64,000 nucleotides of DNA from Hyposmocoma kahamanoa. Its lineage: Eukaryota; Arthropoda; Insecta; Lepidoptera; Cosmopterigidae. Numbering within the stretch: position 1 is the stretch's first letter; every line of letters starts with the position of its first letter. The stretch lies in contig NW_020654422.1 in the NCBI RefSeq assembly GCF_003589595.1, positions 17,775,258 through 17,839,257 of the forward strand. Reading direction: 5' to 3'. Made by a program: the position numbers and the translations under genes. The notes beneath the pieces were generated by a model that was not told where the DNA came from, made no database searches, and worked only from the letters and a program-made list of their open reading frames with translations. Below, piece by piece: positions 46,441-59,060 of the stretch.

Positions 46441-46845
46441 GGATCATAGGCAAATGCCTACACAGGGATTCGAATCATCTCCAATTCTCAATTCACCCTT
46501 TCTCCCATTGAACTACCACCGCTGCAGATACCATAATACAAGCAATCAATTATAAACGCTATACGTGACTTAGCGGTTAGGCGCTGAGAGACGAAGTCTC
46601 GGGTTCCCGGTGGGATAAATTAAAAAAAATATTAAATATTCTATGGTATTTCTTATGATAGTAATGATTTATACTCCAATACAATACAATGTAAAATTTT
46701 GTGACCCTTGTAAGAGACAGGACTCTATGTATACTAAGCAACTACATACATACATACATACAACAGCCCATCGTAGTACACTGCTGGACGTAGACCTCTC
46801 CTAATGTGTTCCATTTCGCCAAGTCCTCAGCTTGTCGCATCCATT

Positions 46846-46878
46846 TGCCTCCGTGGCCGAACGGTTACGCGGTCCGCA
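46846..46878 (+). mobile_element. SINE-A head fragment
   Basis: Only GCCTCCGTGGCCGAACGG and a few following bases remain. A MITE-E fragment follows from about 46900. Confidence 0.6.
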
Positions 46879-46899
46879 AGTGATGGAGAAATTGGTGAA

Positions 46900-47118
46900 T
46901 ACACTGACATGCCTGTAAAATTTGAGGATTTCCTTCAATTTTCATGGGATCCTCTCATTAGATTCTGACTTGGTAACAATATAACGACCACGAAAGTGTA
47001 CCCTTTCAAACAAAAAAGAATTTTCAATATCTGTCCACAATTGAAGAAGATATCTAAAACATACATAAAACATACGTACAGCCGAACGTATAACTTCCTC
47101 GTTTTCTTTAAGTCAGTT
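46900..47118 (-). mobile_element. MITE-E fragment
   Basis: Read on the minus strand it starts near GACTTAAAGAAAACGAGG and includes ATACGTTCGGCTGTACG and the GAAAGGGTACACTTTC block. The far end is missing. Confidence 0.65.
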
Positions 47119-47440
47119 AAAATAATATTGTCTCCACAGCGTCCGAGTACTATATAACTATAGTACTCGATTGCTAAATTTGACATAAGAACAATATTAC
47201 TTTAATGTCAATGTCGCGACATTGTACGAATTTAGTAAATGAATAGTCACAAAGCTACCAATAACACATCATTGTTTTAACACTATAATAAGCTTACTTT
47301 TAGTGTGTCATAGTACGAAAAGTCAATGTATGGTTAAAGTAATATTGTTTTAAGAGGTTGTGGTAGACCCACTGAGATAGATTATTTTACGTCATGCTAT
47401 CTGGTCACGCCACCGATTTATTGTAATTATGATATTTAAT

Positions 47441-47642
47441 AATAAATAACGCACACACTCAACATAGCCCCGCACTAGGGAAACCCTGTGTCGCGGGTGC
47501 CATGGACACACACATAGACAACCACAAATTACACCCAAACTCACGAGAGAAATAATTGTAGACCATACAAATATTTCTCCCGGCCCGGGAATCGAACTTA
47601 GGACCTCTGCGTGGCAGGTAACCATTCGGCCACGGAGGCAGT
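47441..47642 (-). mobile_element. SINE-A, nearly full length
   Basis: Minus-strand copy whose box B reads AGTTCGATTCCC. A short deletion lies in the D-arm/anticodon region. Confidence 0.88.
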
Positions 47643-48577
47643 TAATATTACCCACGTAATGTAAGGCTGACGTACATGATGTACATGTAATTTTATAAGA
47701 AGAAAAACATTTACGGTGGCGTGGCTCCGGAGAATGCTCCACAGCCACGCCACCTATTATTGATACTTGTAGATAAAATATTAGCTATTTTTCTGAATGT
47801 AGGAATGCTGTGTATCATATACATATATAAAAAAAATAGGCGAAATGTAAGTGAATTCTGGTACATTTCAATTGTCAAATTTTATAATAATGAAACGAAT
47901 TTTTGCCTTTGGAATTCCTTTCGGATTGTGAAATTCCATTTTTTATTATTAATAATATCAAATTAAAATGTCAAATTATCGTAACATCACGAATCAACGA
48001 ATTAGCACCGATTCGTTAAATAAATAACATTACAAAATGTATTATTACCATTTCATAAACATACGTTGGATTCCAAATATCCAATTAAAATCATCGCTGT
48101 TTGTAATTTAATTAAGGGAATCATGTAAAGCAATAATTTAATTAAATAATTGTAAACCCCACAACCTTCATTCGCATTTATTAAAGGCCATAGATTTCTG
48201 CGAACTGCGAAACGAAATTACACGAACATTATCCCTAAATTATTACTGCTAATATGTCCGTGAGTTAGCCCGGGATATTGCTCTGACACGTTTTATTGAA
48301 GCCCTACCGTTTCTCACTTTGAACTTGCCTAATTGGGATTTAAGATTAGTGCGCCTGTTATTACGTAGGATGGATCCAAACCTGTAATTAGTTCCTTGTC
48401 TCGAGAAAATCTAATTTAGTCGGTATGTGAACCGTTACGGGTAGACGAAGAGCTTTCTTAGAACGAACTTACGTAAGCCAAGTGTGGAATCGAATAGATA
48501 AGGGTGGAGATAAGGAGCATAATGTATACGTAATAGTATAACAACAACTGGAACAAGTGGGAAAGTATTTGCTTTTG
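47643..48577. other. Unannotated, apparently non-repetitive stretch
   Basis: From 48060 it contains several TTTAATTAA and TAATTAAAT words without matches elsewhere in the window. It could include regulatory DNA, which is speculation. Confidence 0.35.
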
Positions 48578-48678
48578 CGAAGGAAGCACTTAAGTCAGTG
48601 GCTTAGGAACGATTGTATATCTTGATTGGCACGAAATGATTTACCGCCCTTTCTAAGAGATTGAACATTGTTTTTAAA
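48578..48678 (-). repeat. Repeat P3, copy 2
   Basis: Reverse complement of 21418-21517. Both copies lie 40-75 bp downstream of a SINE-A in the same relative orientation. Confidence 0.7.
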
Positions 48679-48750
48679 TAGTTAAGTAATTAATATAATA
48701 TAATAACATAATAGCATAATGTAAGTAATAACATAACATAACTAACATAA

Positions 48751-48815
48751 GCACACTCATAGCCCCGCACTAGGGAAACCTTGTGTCGCAGGAGCCATGG
48801 ACACACAGACAACCA
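48751..48815 (-). mobile_element. SINE-A 3' part, interrupted
   Basis: 3' end of a minus-strand SINE-A. The element resumes at 49153 beyond a LINE fragment. Confidence 0.8.
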
Positions 48816-49152
48816 GATTTTTTTATACAAATGTAAGACATACCTAGAAAGTGTCCAAGTCATAACGTTGAGGGAACAAGTCCGCATGCAGGGAATTCAA
48901 CTCCATAGCCGTTCGCCATATCTTTGGAATATCCACAACATAGGGGTGGAACCGAAGCCTCCATCTAGTCCCCCGATGATGGAAAGGGGAAGGCGGAATT
49001 AAATCGTGTAATTCCATCGTATACTCGCAGTGATATATCCTGTAAAATACCGATAAGCAAGCAACTTTACGGCGGTGTTCAAGGCTTTGCAGCTTCGTCT
49101 CTACTAATTCCGAGTCACCTATAAGCCTCTTGGTATGCTTGTCAAACAACTC
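48816..49152 (-). pseudogene. LINE RT C-terminal fragment inserted in SINE-A
   Basis: The minus strand encodes TKRLIGDSELVETKLQSLEH, SVFYRIYHCEY and LHDLIPPSPFHHRG. It is homologous to 39580-39830. It lies between the two halves of a SINE-A copy. Confidence 0.75.
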
Positions 49153-49266
49153 AACTCACGAGAGAAATAAATGTAGGCCATGCAAATATTTCTCCCGGCC
49201 CGGGAATCGAACCCGGGATCTCTGCGTGATAATATCAGCAAGGTAACCGTCCGCCAAGGAGGCAGT
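49153..49266 (-). mobile_element. SINE-A 5' part, interrupted
   Basis: Continuation of the copy at 48751-48815, with box B GGTTCGATTCCC. About 13-15 nt of SINE consensus is missing at the junction. Confidence 0.8.
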
Positions 49267-49732
49267 TAGTATAATAGTTAGTAGTTAGTATAGATATTGC
49301 TTACAATATAAATACACTGCAGATGAGCAATAATGTACCGTGCTTACAATATAGGTACTATATAATAGTAAATGAGCTCATCTGCGTAGTGGAAGCGTGG
49401 TGACCTGCAATACAGGTTTTTCAATAACTTATCTCGGGCTCCAGTCTCTCACAAACCAGCAAGCCCGACTTTGTTTTCATATATTAGTCCTTCTACCTCT
49501 AAGCTTGTTTTTGTGATGAGAAAAAATAAAACAATAATATTTCTTTTAATTTCATAGTTTAGTAAACACGTTTTTTATTCTGGTATATGACATAGATAAA
49601 AACCCGGGGAGATAAAATCAGGTCTTCTCTGTCTGAAATTATATTAAACGCCCATTGATTCTTTAGTACCATTAAATTTTTTAGCAATAGTAATGAAAAA
49701 AATTGGATAAAGTTTTTCATGATGTTACACAC

Positions 49733-49882
49733 AGGAAATGTGACAATTTTTTGGATCTAAATTGAGTATATTTGTTTTTTCAAACAAACCAACATTTCTG
49801 GCCCTTTACTGCTTTTTTACAGTCAGCCGTGCCCATGGGACCTGTAAGAGTCTGAAACGTTGGTTTGTTTGAAAAAATAAGA
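49733..49882. mobile_element. FB foldback element, both arms
   Basis: TTTTTTCAAACAAACCAACA (left) pairs with GTTGGTTTGTTTGAAAAAAT (right). The centre contains CAGTCAGCCGTGCCCATGGG. Confidence 0.7.
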
Positions 49883-49884
49883 AC

Positions 49885-50190
49885 TGGGTATGTTTATAAA
49901 TATCAGAGTAACTCAAAGGGCAATGGAGCGTGTCATGCTCGGCATTTCCCTCGTCAATCGTATACTTAACGTGGAGATACGACGGCGTACAAAAGTCGTA
50001 GACGTCGATATGCGGATCGCGATCCTAAAATGGAGAGGGGCAGGACACGTTGCTAGGCGGGACGACGACCGATGAACCAAGGCGGTCAATTAGTGGTGCC
50101 CACTAGGAGCGAGACGTCCTTGAGGCAGACCACCTGCTCGATGGTCGGACGATATCATCGGAGTGGCCGGAAGATTGTGGATTAGGTATA
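49885..50190 (+). pseudogene. RTE-like LINE fragment, different subfamily
   Basis: MERVMLGISLVNRILNVEIR, then ILKWRGAGHVARRDDDR, a stop and, after frameshift, GRPPARWSDDI. It is more diverged from the other two RTE pieces than they are from each other. It abuts an FB element at its 5' side. Confidence 0.75.
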
Positions 50191-50897
50191 TACCTGAGGT
50201 TTTAACGATTTTATATCTATGATATGTTATTATCTATGATGATGTCTATAATTTATAATAATTTTTATTTCGTTATTTTGCTTCCTTTTTTATGTATTTG
50301 CGCATGTCAAATACAGACTTCATATGATTTATTTTTTGTCGGTGTATCCGGTTCTTTTTCTCTGTGGACCTTTTTTCCTTAACACCGCGTTTACCTTCAT
50401 TTTTGCTAGCCCATGCTGGCTTATCCTCAATTTTTCTCTACCTAGCCGTCCTTCAATCTTTCTTTTGATGATGTGACTGATATAAATCGTAGCAAAAACT
50501 AGGATTGAGAAAGTTAGCAGTTAGAGTTGGGTTAGATTCTGAATAGTTTCACGTGCGAACCAGGCCATTAACTCCGCGATAATGGGCGCAGGTGGTTCCG
50601 CACTGCTTCCACTCGCATTGTTAATCGGTTTTTAATTGCTTTCCTATCCCTAAACTGTGGCTGTAAATTTGGATTCCTATTAAGTTGCTGTGATTTTGAA
50701 ATCTTGCTTTGGTATGAATGTAGAATGCATTTTTTTCCATTTCAATAACAGAAGTTTAGAAATCTAAGTTTAAATAAACCAATAAGTTGTAATCGGTAGC
50801 GAAATCATGTACGTATTTAATAAATATCTGTTTTTCCCTTAGATATTCCGAAAGACTAGATAATCTTGAGAGTATTAGCCCAATGGGAGATTGACGG

Positions 50898-51080
50898 TTT
50901 TTTATGACATCAAGCGACGGGACGAACATGTCGTGCTGGTGGTAAGCGTCACTTCTATCTACGACAGTTACAGTGCCACTCAGACCTTTCACTCGCAAAG
51001 ATCTGAGAAGCACAGCCACTGTGCCCGTCAACCCTGAGGCCTGTAATTTCATTAGAACCCTTACCCCTCAAAATCGGAAT
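50898..51080 (-). repeat. RD repeat, 3' two thirds
   Basis: CATCAAGCGACGGGACGAAC to CCCTCAAAATCGG. Confidence 0.75.
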
Positions 51081-51149
51081 CGGAGGGTTGCTTCTCAATT
51101 AAGATTAACGGTTGACAGTGAAGAGATACATCGTGATAAAAGAAGTGAG

Positions 51150-51236
51150 TGAAGTCAGCGTTTCACTATGGGCCTAAACCTTTTCCTTAAAGTGGATCCG
51201 TGTCCAGCAGTGGAAGGTACAATGGGTTGATTGATG
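51150..51236 (+). repeat. SINE-B/RTE-type 3' end fragment
   Basis: GGGCCTAAACC...GTGTCCAGCAGTGG...TTGATTGATGA matches the 3' end shared by RTE LINEs and SINE-B. Confidence 0.5.
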
Positions 51237-51245
51237 ACGTTTTAA

Positions 51246-51439
51246 CCGCCTTCGTAGCCGAATGGCCACTATGCAGGACTGCCACGGGTTCCAATTCCGG
51301 GCCGGGAGAAATATTTGTATGGCCTTTTCTCTCGTGAGTTTGGATGTAATTTGTGCTTGTCTATGTGTGTGTTCATGGCACCCGCGATACAGGGTTTCCC
51401 TAGTGCGGAGCTATGAGTGTGTACGTTATTATTATTATA
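51246..51439 (+). mobile_element. SINE-A, diverged
   Basis: CCGCCTTCGTAGCCGAATGG head with deleted arm, full body and an ATT tail. Confidence 0.85.
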
Positions 51440-51859
51440 ATTCTTACGTTTGTCTTCTCGATTTGGAGATGTTTATGGTGACCCTCAGGTTGATTAAAAC
51501 ACATTGATTAATTTATAACACTGAGAAACTTAAGGTTGATAAAGTCAACAAAACCGCAGCGTTTTCAGCAAGTCTAGCGTATCGTGTTAGTTTCGACTTA
51601 AACCAGTTTCAACCGCTGCCCGCGACACGAATCGGCACTCAAAACTTTGCTCGCTTGCTTCTCTACTTTGTTATGTTTCATGTTTATTGTTTATAATATT
51701 AAGTTCTACGACTTGCTAAATTACGTGTGTTGTATTTGATTGTTATTTAGTATTTATTATTAATAAATGACTTACTTTAATTTGTAAGTTACGTACATTT
51801 GTTAATTAATGCTTAGTAGGAATATTTATCTTGATAACGACGACGAAAATGGTATGCTA

Positions 51860-52680
51860 TGGTATGATACAACGGGCTGCTGCCTACTTCCCCCAAGAAT
51901 CTCAGCATCTTTCAGGGTCTGCTGATCGGGGAGCGGCCTCGGTGCTTCAAAGTATTTCGCCCTATAGTTGGCCACGCCGGAGCATTGTGGTAGGATATGC
52001 GCGGCTTTTTGCGATACCTGTCTACGGACCTGAGAGTTAGGGAGTTTCCGGGAGATTATGGGCTCCCCAGTAAGACCAGGGTACGGCGGACGTTCGAGCC
52101 GAGCCTTCCGCAGATACGATCACGGGCGTCTTTGGCGGTCCCGGACGTGTGTATGGACTCGCCGGGGTTCGTGGTTAGCTACAGGGATGAACACGTTCGT
52201 CTGTCCCGGTAGCATGTGGTCGGGGCGTTCGTTCCGCGCGCAGCTAGCACGTCTTAGAAGCGGTCTAGACGAGGGTTTAAGGCGAGGAAACGCGTAGGGC
52301 ACGAGAATTGTCTTTTAAATGAGCTAGACATCCTTCGGTCCCTCCAGTTGCGCAGAAATTTGGGAATTGGAGAGACACCTTTTTGTGCGTCTGGAAGTGA
52401 GGTGCCTTACAGCTCCGCCATCAATGAGGAAATTTGATAGTCGACTAAGAATCAACGGCTCAGCGGTGGCAAACGTTAGTTGCGGAGTGCAATGTACAAT
52501 GAGCGTGCCTACAGCTCCGGTACCTATTTGGAAAATACGGAGGGTGCTGTACGTGCATCCAGGGCGGCTTACTAGTTTAAGTTTTCAGAATAGACAGGCA
52601 TTGAGCTTTGGGAGTACTCCCCTAGCCAGTTTACAATCCGTAAACGTTCCGGTGTTATTATAAGATTTAGTGAAGTGAAA
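51860..52680. other. GC-elevated, non-repetitive stretch without recognised product
   Basis: This block is clearly richer in G and C than its flanks. Open frames of 70-98 codons occur on the plus strand (51997-52212, 52058-52297, 52367-52663), but none shows a domain I recognise. It could be an old exon, a decayed transposon gag-like region or another repeat. Confidence 0.4.
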
Positions 52681-53984
52681 TATGGTGATGAAATTCGCAT
52701 GTATCTGATACGTATAAGAAGTGAGAGAGAGAGCGCAGAAATAATGGGTTAAATGTTGGTTTTGAAGAAATAAACTGAGACAATTCGAGACGATGGAATT
52801 GCATTATCATGTAATCTAGTTACATTCAAAGTTCTATTAAAATTTGACTCTTCAAAATGGAGCGAACAAACGAGGGTGATATTTGATCCAATGTTTATGT
52901 TCGGCAATCCTATAATTTCCAACCATTCTTTCTTTCTTTTTCTTTCATTTGTAGGTAAATTTTAATAATAAAAATAATAATAATGAAAAAATAAAAACCT
53001 CGTAGTGAATTGTTTTAATAACAGAATATCGATAATATGTCTGCTTACAAGAACAACACTATCTCAAAATAATCGTTATCAACAATCTTCAAAATATACT
53101 AACAAACAGTCAAACTAAAGTAACCAAAGCAAAATTCGACAAGACTTATGACTAATAACTACTTAAATGAGCCTAATTACATGACATATTTGGGCTATTG
53201 TATGATTTATAGACAAAAAAATAACACATGAAACATGTAATGTAACATTCGGATGATTTCCGCCTTTTCTACTGCGGCACCCCTTAATGCCGCAGCGACG
53301 CATTTTATCAATACTTAATTGTTCTCACTGTCAATATTTTGTCTAAATTTATTACAATTCATGCGAATAATTCAATAAACCTTTGGCCAAACATTGGTTT
53401 TGACATTTCATGTACTTCCCTTTGACAATGTCAAAGGGTACTCCAAAAATGGTAAAATGAGGACAGTTGGCATTTAAGATGACGTTACTTAGTTTCCATT
53501 CCCGTGTTTGACATAAATCAATGTAGTGCTATCTCTTTTGGCTTACGACGGCATGCAATAGTTAAACAAAGACAATATAATCTTTATGTTTTCAATGTCT
53601 AAATGCATCATATACAATCATATAACGTCTGATTTATCTAAATCAATATAACATGTCCTTTAGTTTCCAGAGGTGGAAAGTTTAACCATGTCCTGTTGCC
53701 AGTTATATACAAAGTTTTGATGACATCGTTTTGTTCGCACACGTGAGCTCTAATTGGGGCGCTTCGCTGTCCCATTAGGGCGTGATTACTCTTAATTTAT
53801 GTAATTAAGCTATTATTAATGTACACGAATATATACAACGTTTTGTTCCTATATTTTGACACGTATCGACAGTGAAATATGAAATATTGTGTAATTACAT
53901 GTAATTAAGACGTGTGGAAAAGCGTCGATGCGATTTTCTGTGTTTCATTAAAATTTTGTTTGAAATATTGTCCAAGTTTATACG
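52681..53984. other. Unannotated stretch
   Basis: AT-rich with no repeat recognised. CACGTGAGC and TCTTAATTTATGTAATTA lie at 53740-53810. Confidence 0.4.
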
Positions 53985-54395
53985 TTTTTTTTGTAATACC
54001 AAGCGATAGGACGAACAAGTAGCGGGCCTTGTGGTAAGCGACACGCTTGTCCATAACAGTTGCAGTGCGACTCAGAGCTTTGAATCACAAAAGTCACCTT
54101 GAGACATAAGTTGACAAGTCCCATGTGCCTGTAATTTCAATCGTATGCTTGCTATTTAGCCGCTTATAGAATCGCAATAGTAGCGCTACAGTGGCGCTGC
54201 AGCCGCACCACTGCTAATTTTCATACAATATTTAGAAGCATTGCTGTAGCACCACAGACAAGCCAAACGCGAGATTCGTTTGCAGACTAGATATTGTATG
54301 AAAATTAGTAAAGGCGCGACTGCAGCGCCACTTTAGCGCTAATGTTGCGATTCTATAAGCGTGTAATTCAAAAGCCCTTACATTCTTTATGGTCC
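53985..54395 (-). repeat. RD repeat split by a palindromic MITE
   Basis: The RD sequence reaches TGTAATTTCA at about 54140 and resumes as TGTAATTCAAAAGCCC at 54362. The intervening DNA holds the inverted repeat at 54161-54361. Confidence 0.7.
54161..54361. mobile_element. Palindromic MITE of about 200 bp inside an RD repeat
   Basis: CGCTTATAGAATCGC and GTGGCGCTGCAG on the left are mirrored by CTGCAGCGCCAC and GCGATTCTATAAGCG on the right. Second-tier arms CTAATTTTCATACAATAT also pair. Confidence 0.8.
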
Positions 54396-54977
54396 TTCGA
54401 GCCGGACAAAATTATGAGCTTACGGGTTACAAAATAATACATTCATTTCCAAAGTATAAAATGCAAATTCTTTTATTTGAATCAGGAGAGTAAATACTCC
54501 GATTCCATTATAATGTATTTAGCTCCATTATAAGATTTTCAATTTCGGCAAAAATAGGTTACTATGTAGATATTTATTGCACACTCCATAATAAAGTAAC
54601 ATTTTTGTGAAATTGACAAAATAGATTTAAAAAAATTACCTATTGACATAATAGATTTCAAAATTGCAGTCTCTCTATCTCTACAGGCGTCTTTCCTAAC
54701 GCGTAGAAAAAAGCTTTGGTCGCTCCAGTTTGTAAAAGTTGCGGGGAAAGAGTTAAATGAAACTCTCAGCATAGTTCTTTCCATAGCTGATTGACTTTTA
54801 ACTGACTGACTAGACCTATCGTGGTTATCCGCGTCTGTCAATGTCAAAAGGCAACTCTTGACTATTCCTTGGCGTTAATAAATTAATTTTCACTAGAAAA
54901 ATCTGGATAACCTCAAGGAAATAAAATATCAAATGCAAACAATTTTTGTATAGGTGATAATTTGTTTAATAAAAAAA

Positions 54978-55428
54978 AACCGACCTCAAAAGTACGTGGA
55001 ATTACGTCTATTTGCTAAGTTTCATTGAAATATCCTAGTTCGCTACTATACAGGACTTGATACTGGAGATAATAAAAATAGGTTCTCACTACGACACTAC
55101 TCAAAGTATATCGAGAGAAAAACGCCTTGAATTGGAGAAATAGCAAAATCAACTAAATGATTGCAAAAAGTAATTGCTCCTAAATTAAAGTTAGGCGCTA
55201 TTTATAAAAAGGAATCTTCATGCGTGAACAGCCACCCTTTGAGGTGGATGATTTTCTTCAAAATGAAATGGGACCACTATGGAAGTACCCCCTTTCCAAC
55301 AAAAAAAGAATCATGAAAATCGGTTCACAAATACCGGAGTTATCGCGTAACATACATACAAAAAAAAAAAAAACAAAAAAAAGAACATACAGTCGAATTG
55401 AGAACCTCCTCCTTTTTTGAAGTCGGTT
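54978..55428 (-). mobile_element. MITE-E, complete copy (about 450 bp)
   Basis: It is bounded by AACCGACCTCAAAAGTACG and CTTTTTTGAAGTCGGTT, with the same body as 45270-45700 in reverse orientation. Confidence 0.8.
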
Positions 55429-55493
55429 AATAAGATCAAGTATTGAGTACTAATAACCGTCAACAAGAGATTACATACTTTATAATACTACCA

Positions 55494-55800
55494 CTTATTT
55501 TGTACTCATAACTCTCACACATAAACACTTACCTATCCCAATCTTACTAAGTTTCCTATTGAAACTAAATCTCATACAACCTTTACTTAAAACAAGAAAT
55601 GATTAGTGTATTTTCAATATCGTAATGCCTATGTGCTCTTAACGTCTTACTATTGTCAATAACATCATGATATTGTATCATTGGGACCCGGTGGATATCT
55701 GGTGGATACCTGGTGACTTAGTATAGTACAGATCCAACCACAGACCACTGGTCCAACCTAGTTTAGGCACCGGCTTCCGCCTCACAATTTAACTGTACTG
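55494..55800 (-). repeat. Unclassified repeat P2, copy 1
   Basis: On the minus strand: GTGAGGCGGAAG, GTGCCTAAACTAG, GATGTTATTGACAATA, CGATATTGAAAATACACTA and GTTTATGTGTGAGAG. Confidence 0.7.
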
Positions 55801-56045
55801 TAATAGGACGTAGTCGTGAGTTAGTGTTGCGAGGGGCACTTTTCAATAATAAACCAAGATTATATTCATAAATAAAACTTTATACGTGTAACAATTTCGA
55901 TGCTTTGTCCAAAACTCCTATATGTCCATTTGACAACAACCTTCTATTATTTATATAATTCTAAATTTAAACAACATAACCAGTACAAACCTAACCAGCC
56001 TTCACTACAGTACGATGTTCCTTAGATTAATTACTGAATACAATT

Positions 56046-56960
56046 TTTTTCCGTACTAATCCGTTTCATTTTGCTTGGGTCGAGTGACAGGGGCACTGAC
56101 TTTATTTCTGAATTTATTGTTTCACAAACGAAATTAAAACCATTTGATAAATATAGATAGATAGATAGATAAACACTCTATTGCTCACACACAAGAACAA
56201 ACATAGTACATAAACAACTTAAAACTAATGTGGGCAAAGGCGTTATCGCTAAGAGCGATCTCTTCCCGACAACCTTAGAGTTAGAGGAAAGCTAATCGGA
56301 GCGGGAGACTTAGTGTGCCAATTTTACAAATACAAAAATAAAAATATAAAAAAATAAAATTGTATAAATTACAAAAAATACAAAAAAAGACACACAGTAA
56401 TTCTTAAATATTTAAAAAATAATGATATATTATACCTACGTAGATATATGTATATATAAATAAACTTATACTTACTAATAACTTATACTTACTAATACAC
56501 ATGTAGACTAGGACTGTGATAAGATAAGAGAGATATTTACGCAAGCCGGGTTTGAAAATAGGTAGAGACTTAGAATGTCGGATTTCAAATGGGAGATCGT
56601 TCCACAACTTTGCAGCCTTAATCGTAAAGGAATTTTTGTAATACTCAGAGCGAGTGAAAGGAGGCTTCAGTAGGTATACATATACATATATAGTATACTA
56701 TACGTGTTGTATTTAGTTTAGTTGATATTAAAAAAATCATTGGTATGTGTAAAGTACCTACTGAATGCAGCGATTTCCTTGTAAAATTTCAATGTAAGTT
56801 TGCATTTTTTTTTATCGTAAAAATTTTTAGAAATTGTGTTTTCACACTGTATATTAATCAGTGTATAATCTCAATTGTACTATATATTTTTTCCAAAGTG
56901 ATTCGACATGTTCGCTGTTACGCCGAATCAACCAAAGCAATTTGAGGTTGTATTTAGTCT
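56046..56960. repeat. Unclassified repeat P1, copy 2
   Basis: CCGTACTAATCCGTTTCATT and CAAACGAAATTAAAAC, then after the LINE insert CAGCGATTTCCTTGTAAAAT and CGAATCAACCAAAGC. Confidence 0.75.
56150..56660 (-). pseudogene. LINE 3' end inserted in repeat P1
   Basis: The tail is an ATAG repeat at 56153-56172. The minus strand encodes MWNDLPFEIRHSKSLPIF, then KPGLRKYLS, typical of a LINE RT C-terminus. A GC-richer block with ATCGCTCTTAGCGATAACG lies in the 3' UTR. Confidence 0.7.
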
Positions 56961-57369
56961 TAAGGTGGAAAAGAACATTAGATTATTTGTATCTGTATAA
57001 TGATAAATGGAGAATGTTAAAAAGCAAATCCAAGCTAATCTTTTGCATGAATAATTTAAGAACTTGCACTTAAAATTGGTAACGTCACAAATTCCGCCCC
57101 CGTCCTTGCGAAGATTGTCTCAATTAAAGTGACATAAGATGCGTAATAAAGGGCAATTTGTATGATTTATTGAAACATTCATTATGTAGGTTAGTATTAT
57201 GGAGGTTAATTGTAGGCTTATTGCAATAGAAATCAAGAGGCTAGCTAATTGCTACGTGAAACATTTTAGAAGTAGCAGAGTATTTACACAAATATGAATA
57301 TCCATAATAATCGTGAAGAAAACAGAATAATATTTAATTAAGTGAAACATAATAATATTTCATATTTAG

Positions 57370-57680
57370 CAGTAGTAGAGCTCGTTATGAAAGAGTTCTT
57401 CCAAGGAAGTACTGCCACCTTACCTACTTACCTATACCACTAAGCAGTAATGAGCATTACTGCGTTCCGATTTTGAAGGGAAAAGGTGCTGGTGAAATTA
57501 CAGGCACATGGGACTTGTCAACTTATCTTACTAATCTCAGGGTCATGACGCTGCAGTGCACCTTAGATATTTGCGATATAAAGCTCTGAATGGCACTACA
57601 ACTGTTGTGGACAGGTGTGTCGCTCACCAATAGGCCTACGACTTGTTCATCCCGTCACTTGGTACCTTATAGAAAAAAAG
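57370..57680 (+). repeat. RD repeat, near complete
   Basis: AGTAGTAGAGCTCG through CCCGTCACTTGGTACC and an A-rich end. Confidence 0.8.
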
Positions 57681-58834
57681 CATGTAATTACGTAGAGTTC
57701 GTTCTCGATAAGGACTTAAGAATGCATTAGGAAATTCTAACTAACCACTCACATAGCGTCTTTATCACGTAACATAAAAGTATATTGGAACTGACCAATG
57801 ATATGGCTTTGATATCACGTAAAATTCACTAGGACAATTTAAACCAATCGATCACATATTTATCACAGCAATAACACAATTACGTTCTGCATTATTTTCG
57901 GCAATACTTTATTATTTTTCTGGAGGTTAAATCGTAAACCTTGTAATGGCTGCATGAGTTTATCGTTTAATTATTAGACTAAATTAATGTAGGCTACAAA
58001 CCTTGTTCTGGTCTTGATATTCTAATTATCTATTATCAGTAGCGCGCGCCGATTGAATTTTGTGTAAAAAAGTCAATTAATTAAGAACGGAGGGAATTGT
58101 TAAAACTTTACGGGTTTTCGTTGTTACTCTATTAATCAATCATTAATCTTGGTTTAATTTAATCAAAAGTAAGTTACAGTGTGACAAAGGTTAAAGGTGA
58201 CTTTTATCGACCTTTCAACGCTGGTAAGCAAAATAAATTGCTGCCAGGTCTAGTCGAGTTTGCTTCTACCAAAATATATGACAACTGCAGGCGCGCGTAC
58301 GCGTTTGCGTGTGTATTTGTGTGTATTTGTATACTATTAAGAACACATCAAGCACACTTTGGGATTCGAACCGTCCTTATAACAAGCGGCATAGAGTTCA
58401 ATTTAAATATCTTGACGTGCCAACTGCAAAAAAAACTGCAAACTCCGATAAAGGAGATTATGCACCTAATGTAATATATAGTAAGGCAAGTACAAGTCAC
58501 TTGGAACGTAGGGTTGTCAGATTTTTATTTTAGCTGTATCTCAGGTTATAAAGTTTTTTTAACTCGTTACTGCAGTTTTAAAGTAGAGGTGAGCGGGTGA
58601 GAGGAACGATAGTGTTGAGAAAAATATTTACTCAAAAATAAATGTTATATATAATAAATGTAACAAATAAATATAGAGGGAACAGAAATGATGCGGGACG
58701 ATAAGGGCAGGGGCAAAAAAACAGTCTAATTTGGAATCTCTTCCTATTTTGAAGTGGGGTAAAAGGTATTCAGGACAGTATTCTCGTGCTATTGAAATAA
58801 CCTTTGTCAAATTCGGTACTTGATGCTATATCAG
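57681..58834. other. Unannotated, apparently non-repetitive stretch
   Basis: No recognised gene or repeat. TTAATTAAG and TAATTATC words occur at 57960-58090. Short frames near 58181-58533 have no known motif. Confidence 0.4.
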
Positions 58835-59060
58835 CATCATAATAATAAATAAAAATAAATCTTTATTACGGACAGCAGGGATCCATGAAGTGTTAGTAGT
58901 AAAAATAGCTTATAATTGGGTTAGTATTGAAATTATACCACAGATTTTGTGGTTGTTATTAAGTGCCGCATCACGGGGCACTCACTCCTATGTTCCGCGA
59001 TGTTCTTTATTAGGCCGTTGCTGCTGAAACGTATCCTGTTTAATAAACACGCCTCACAGA
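58835..59060 (-). repeat. Possible LINE 3' end
   Basis: An AT-rich start (AATAATAAATAAAAAT, CTTTATTACGG) followed by a more balanced sequence looks like a minus-strand retroposed 3' end. No protein homology was recognised. Confidence 0.3.

Noticed and set aside
57278..57300. 19-nt match to the last bases of the window (ATTTACACAAATATGAATA)
   Set aside because: Too short and AT-rich to claim a repeat; the partner is cut by the window end.
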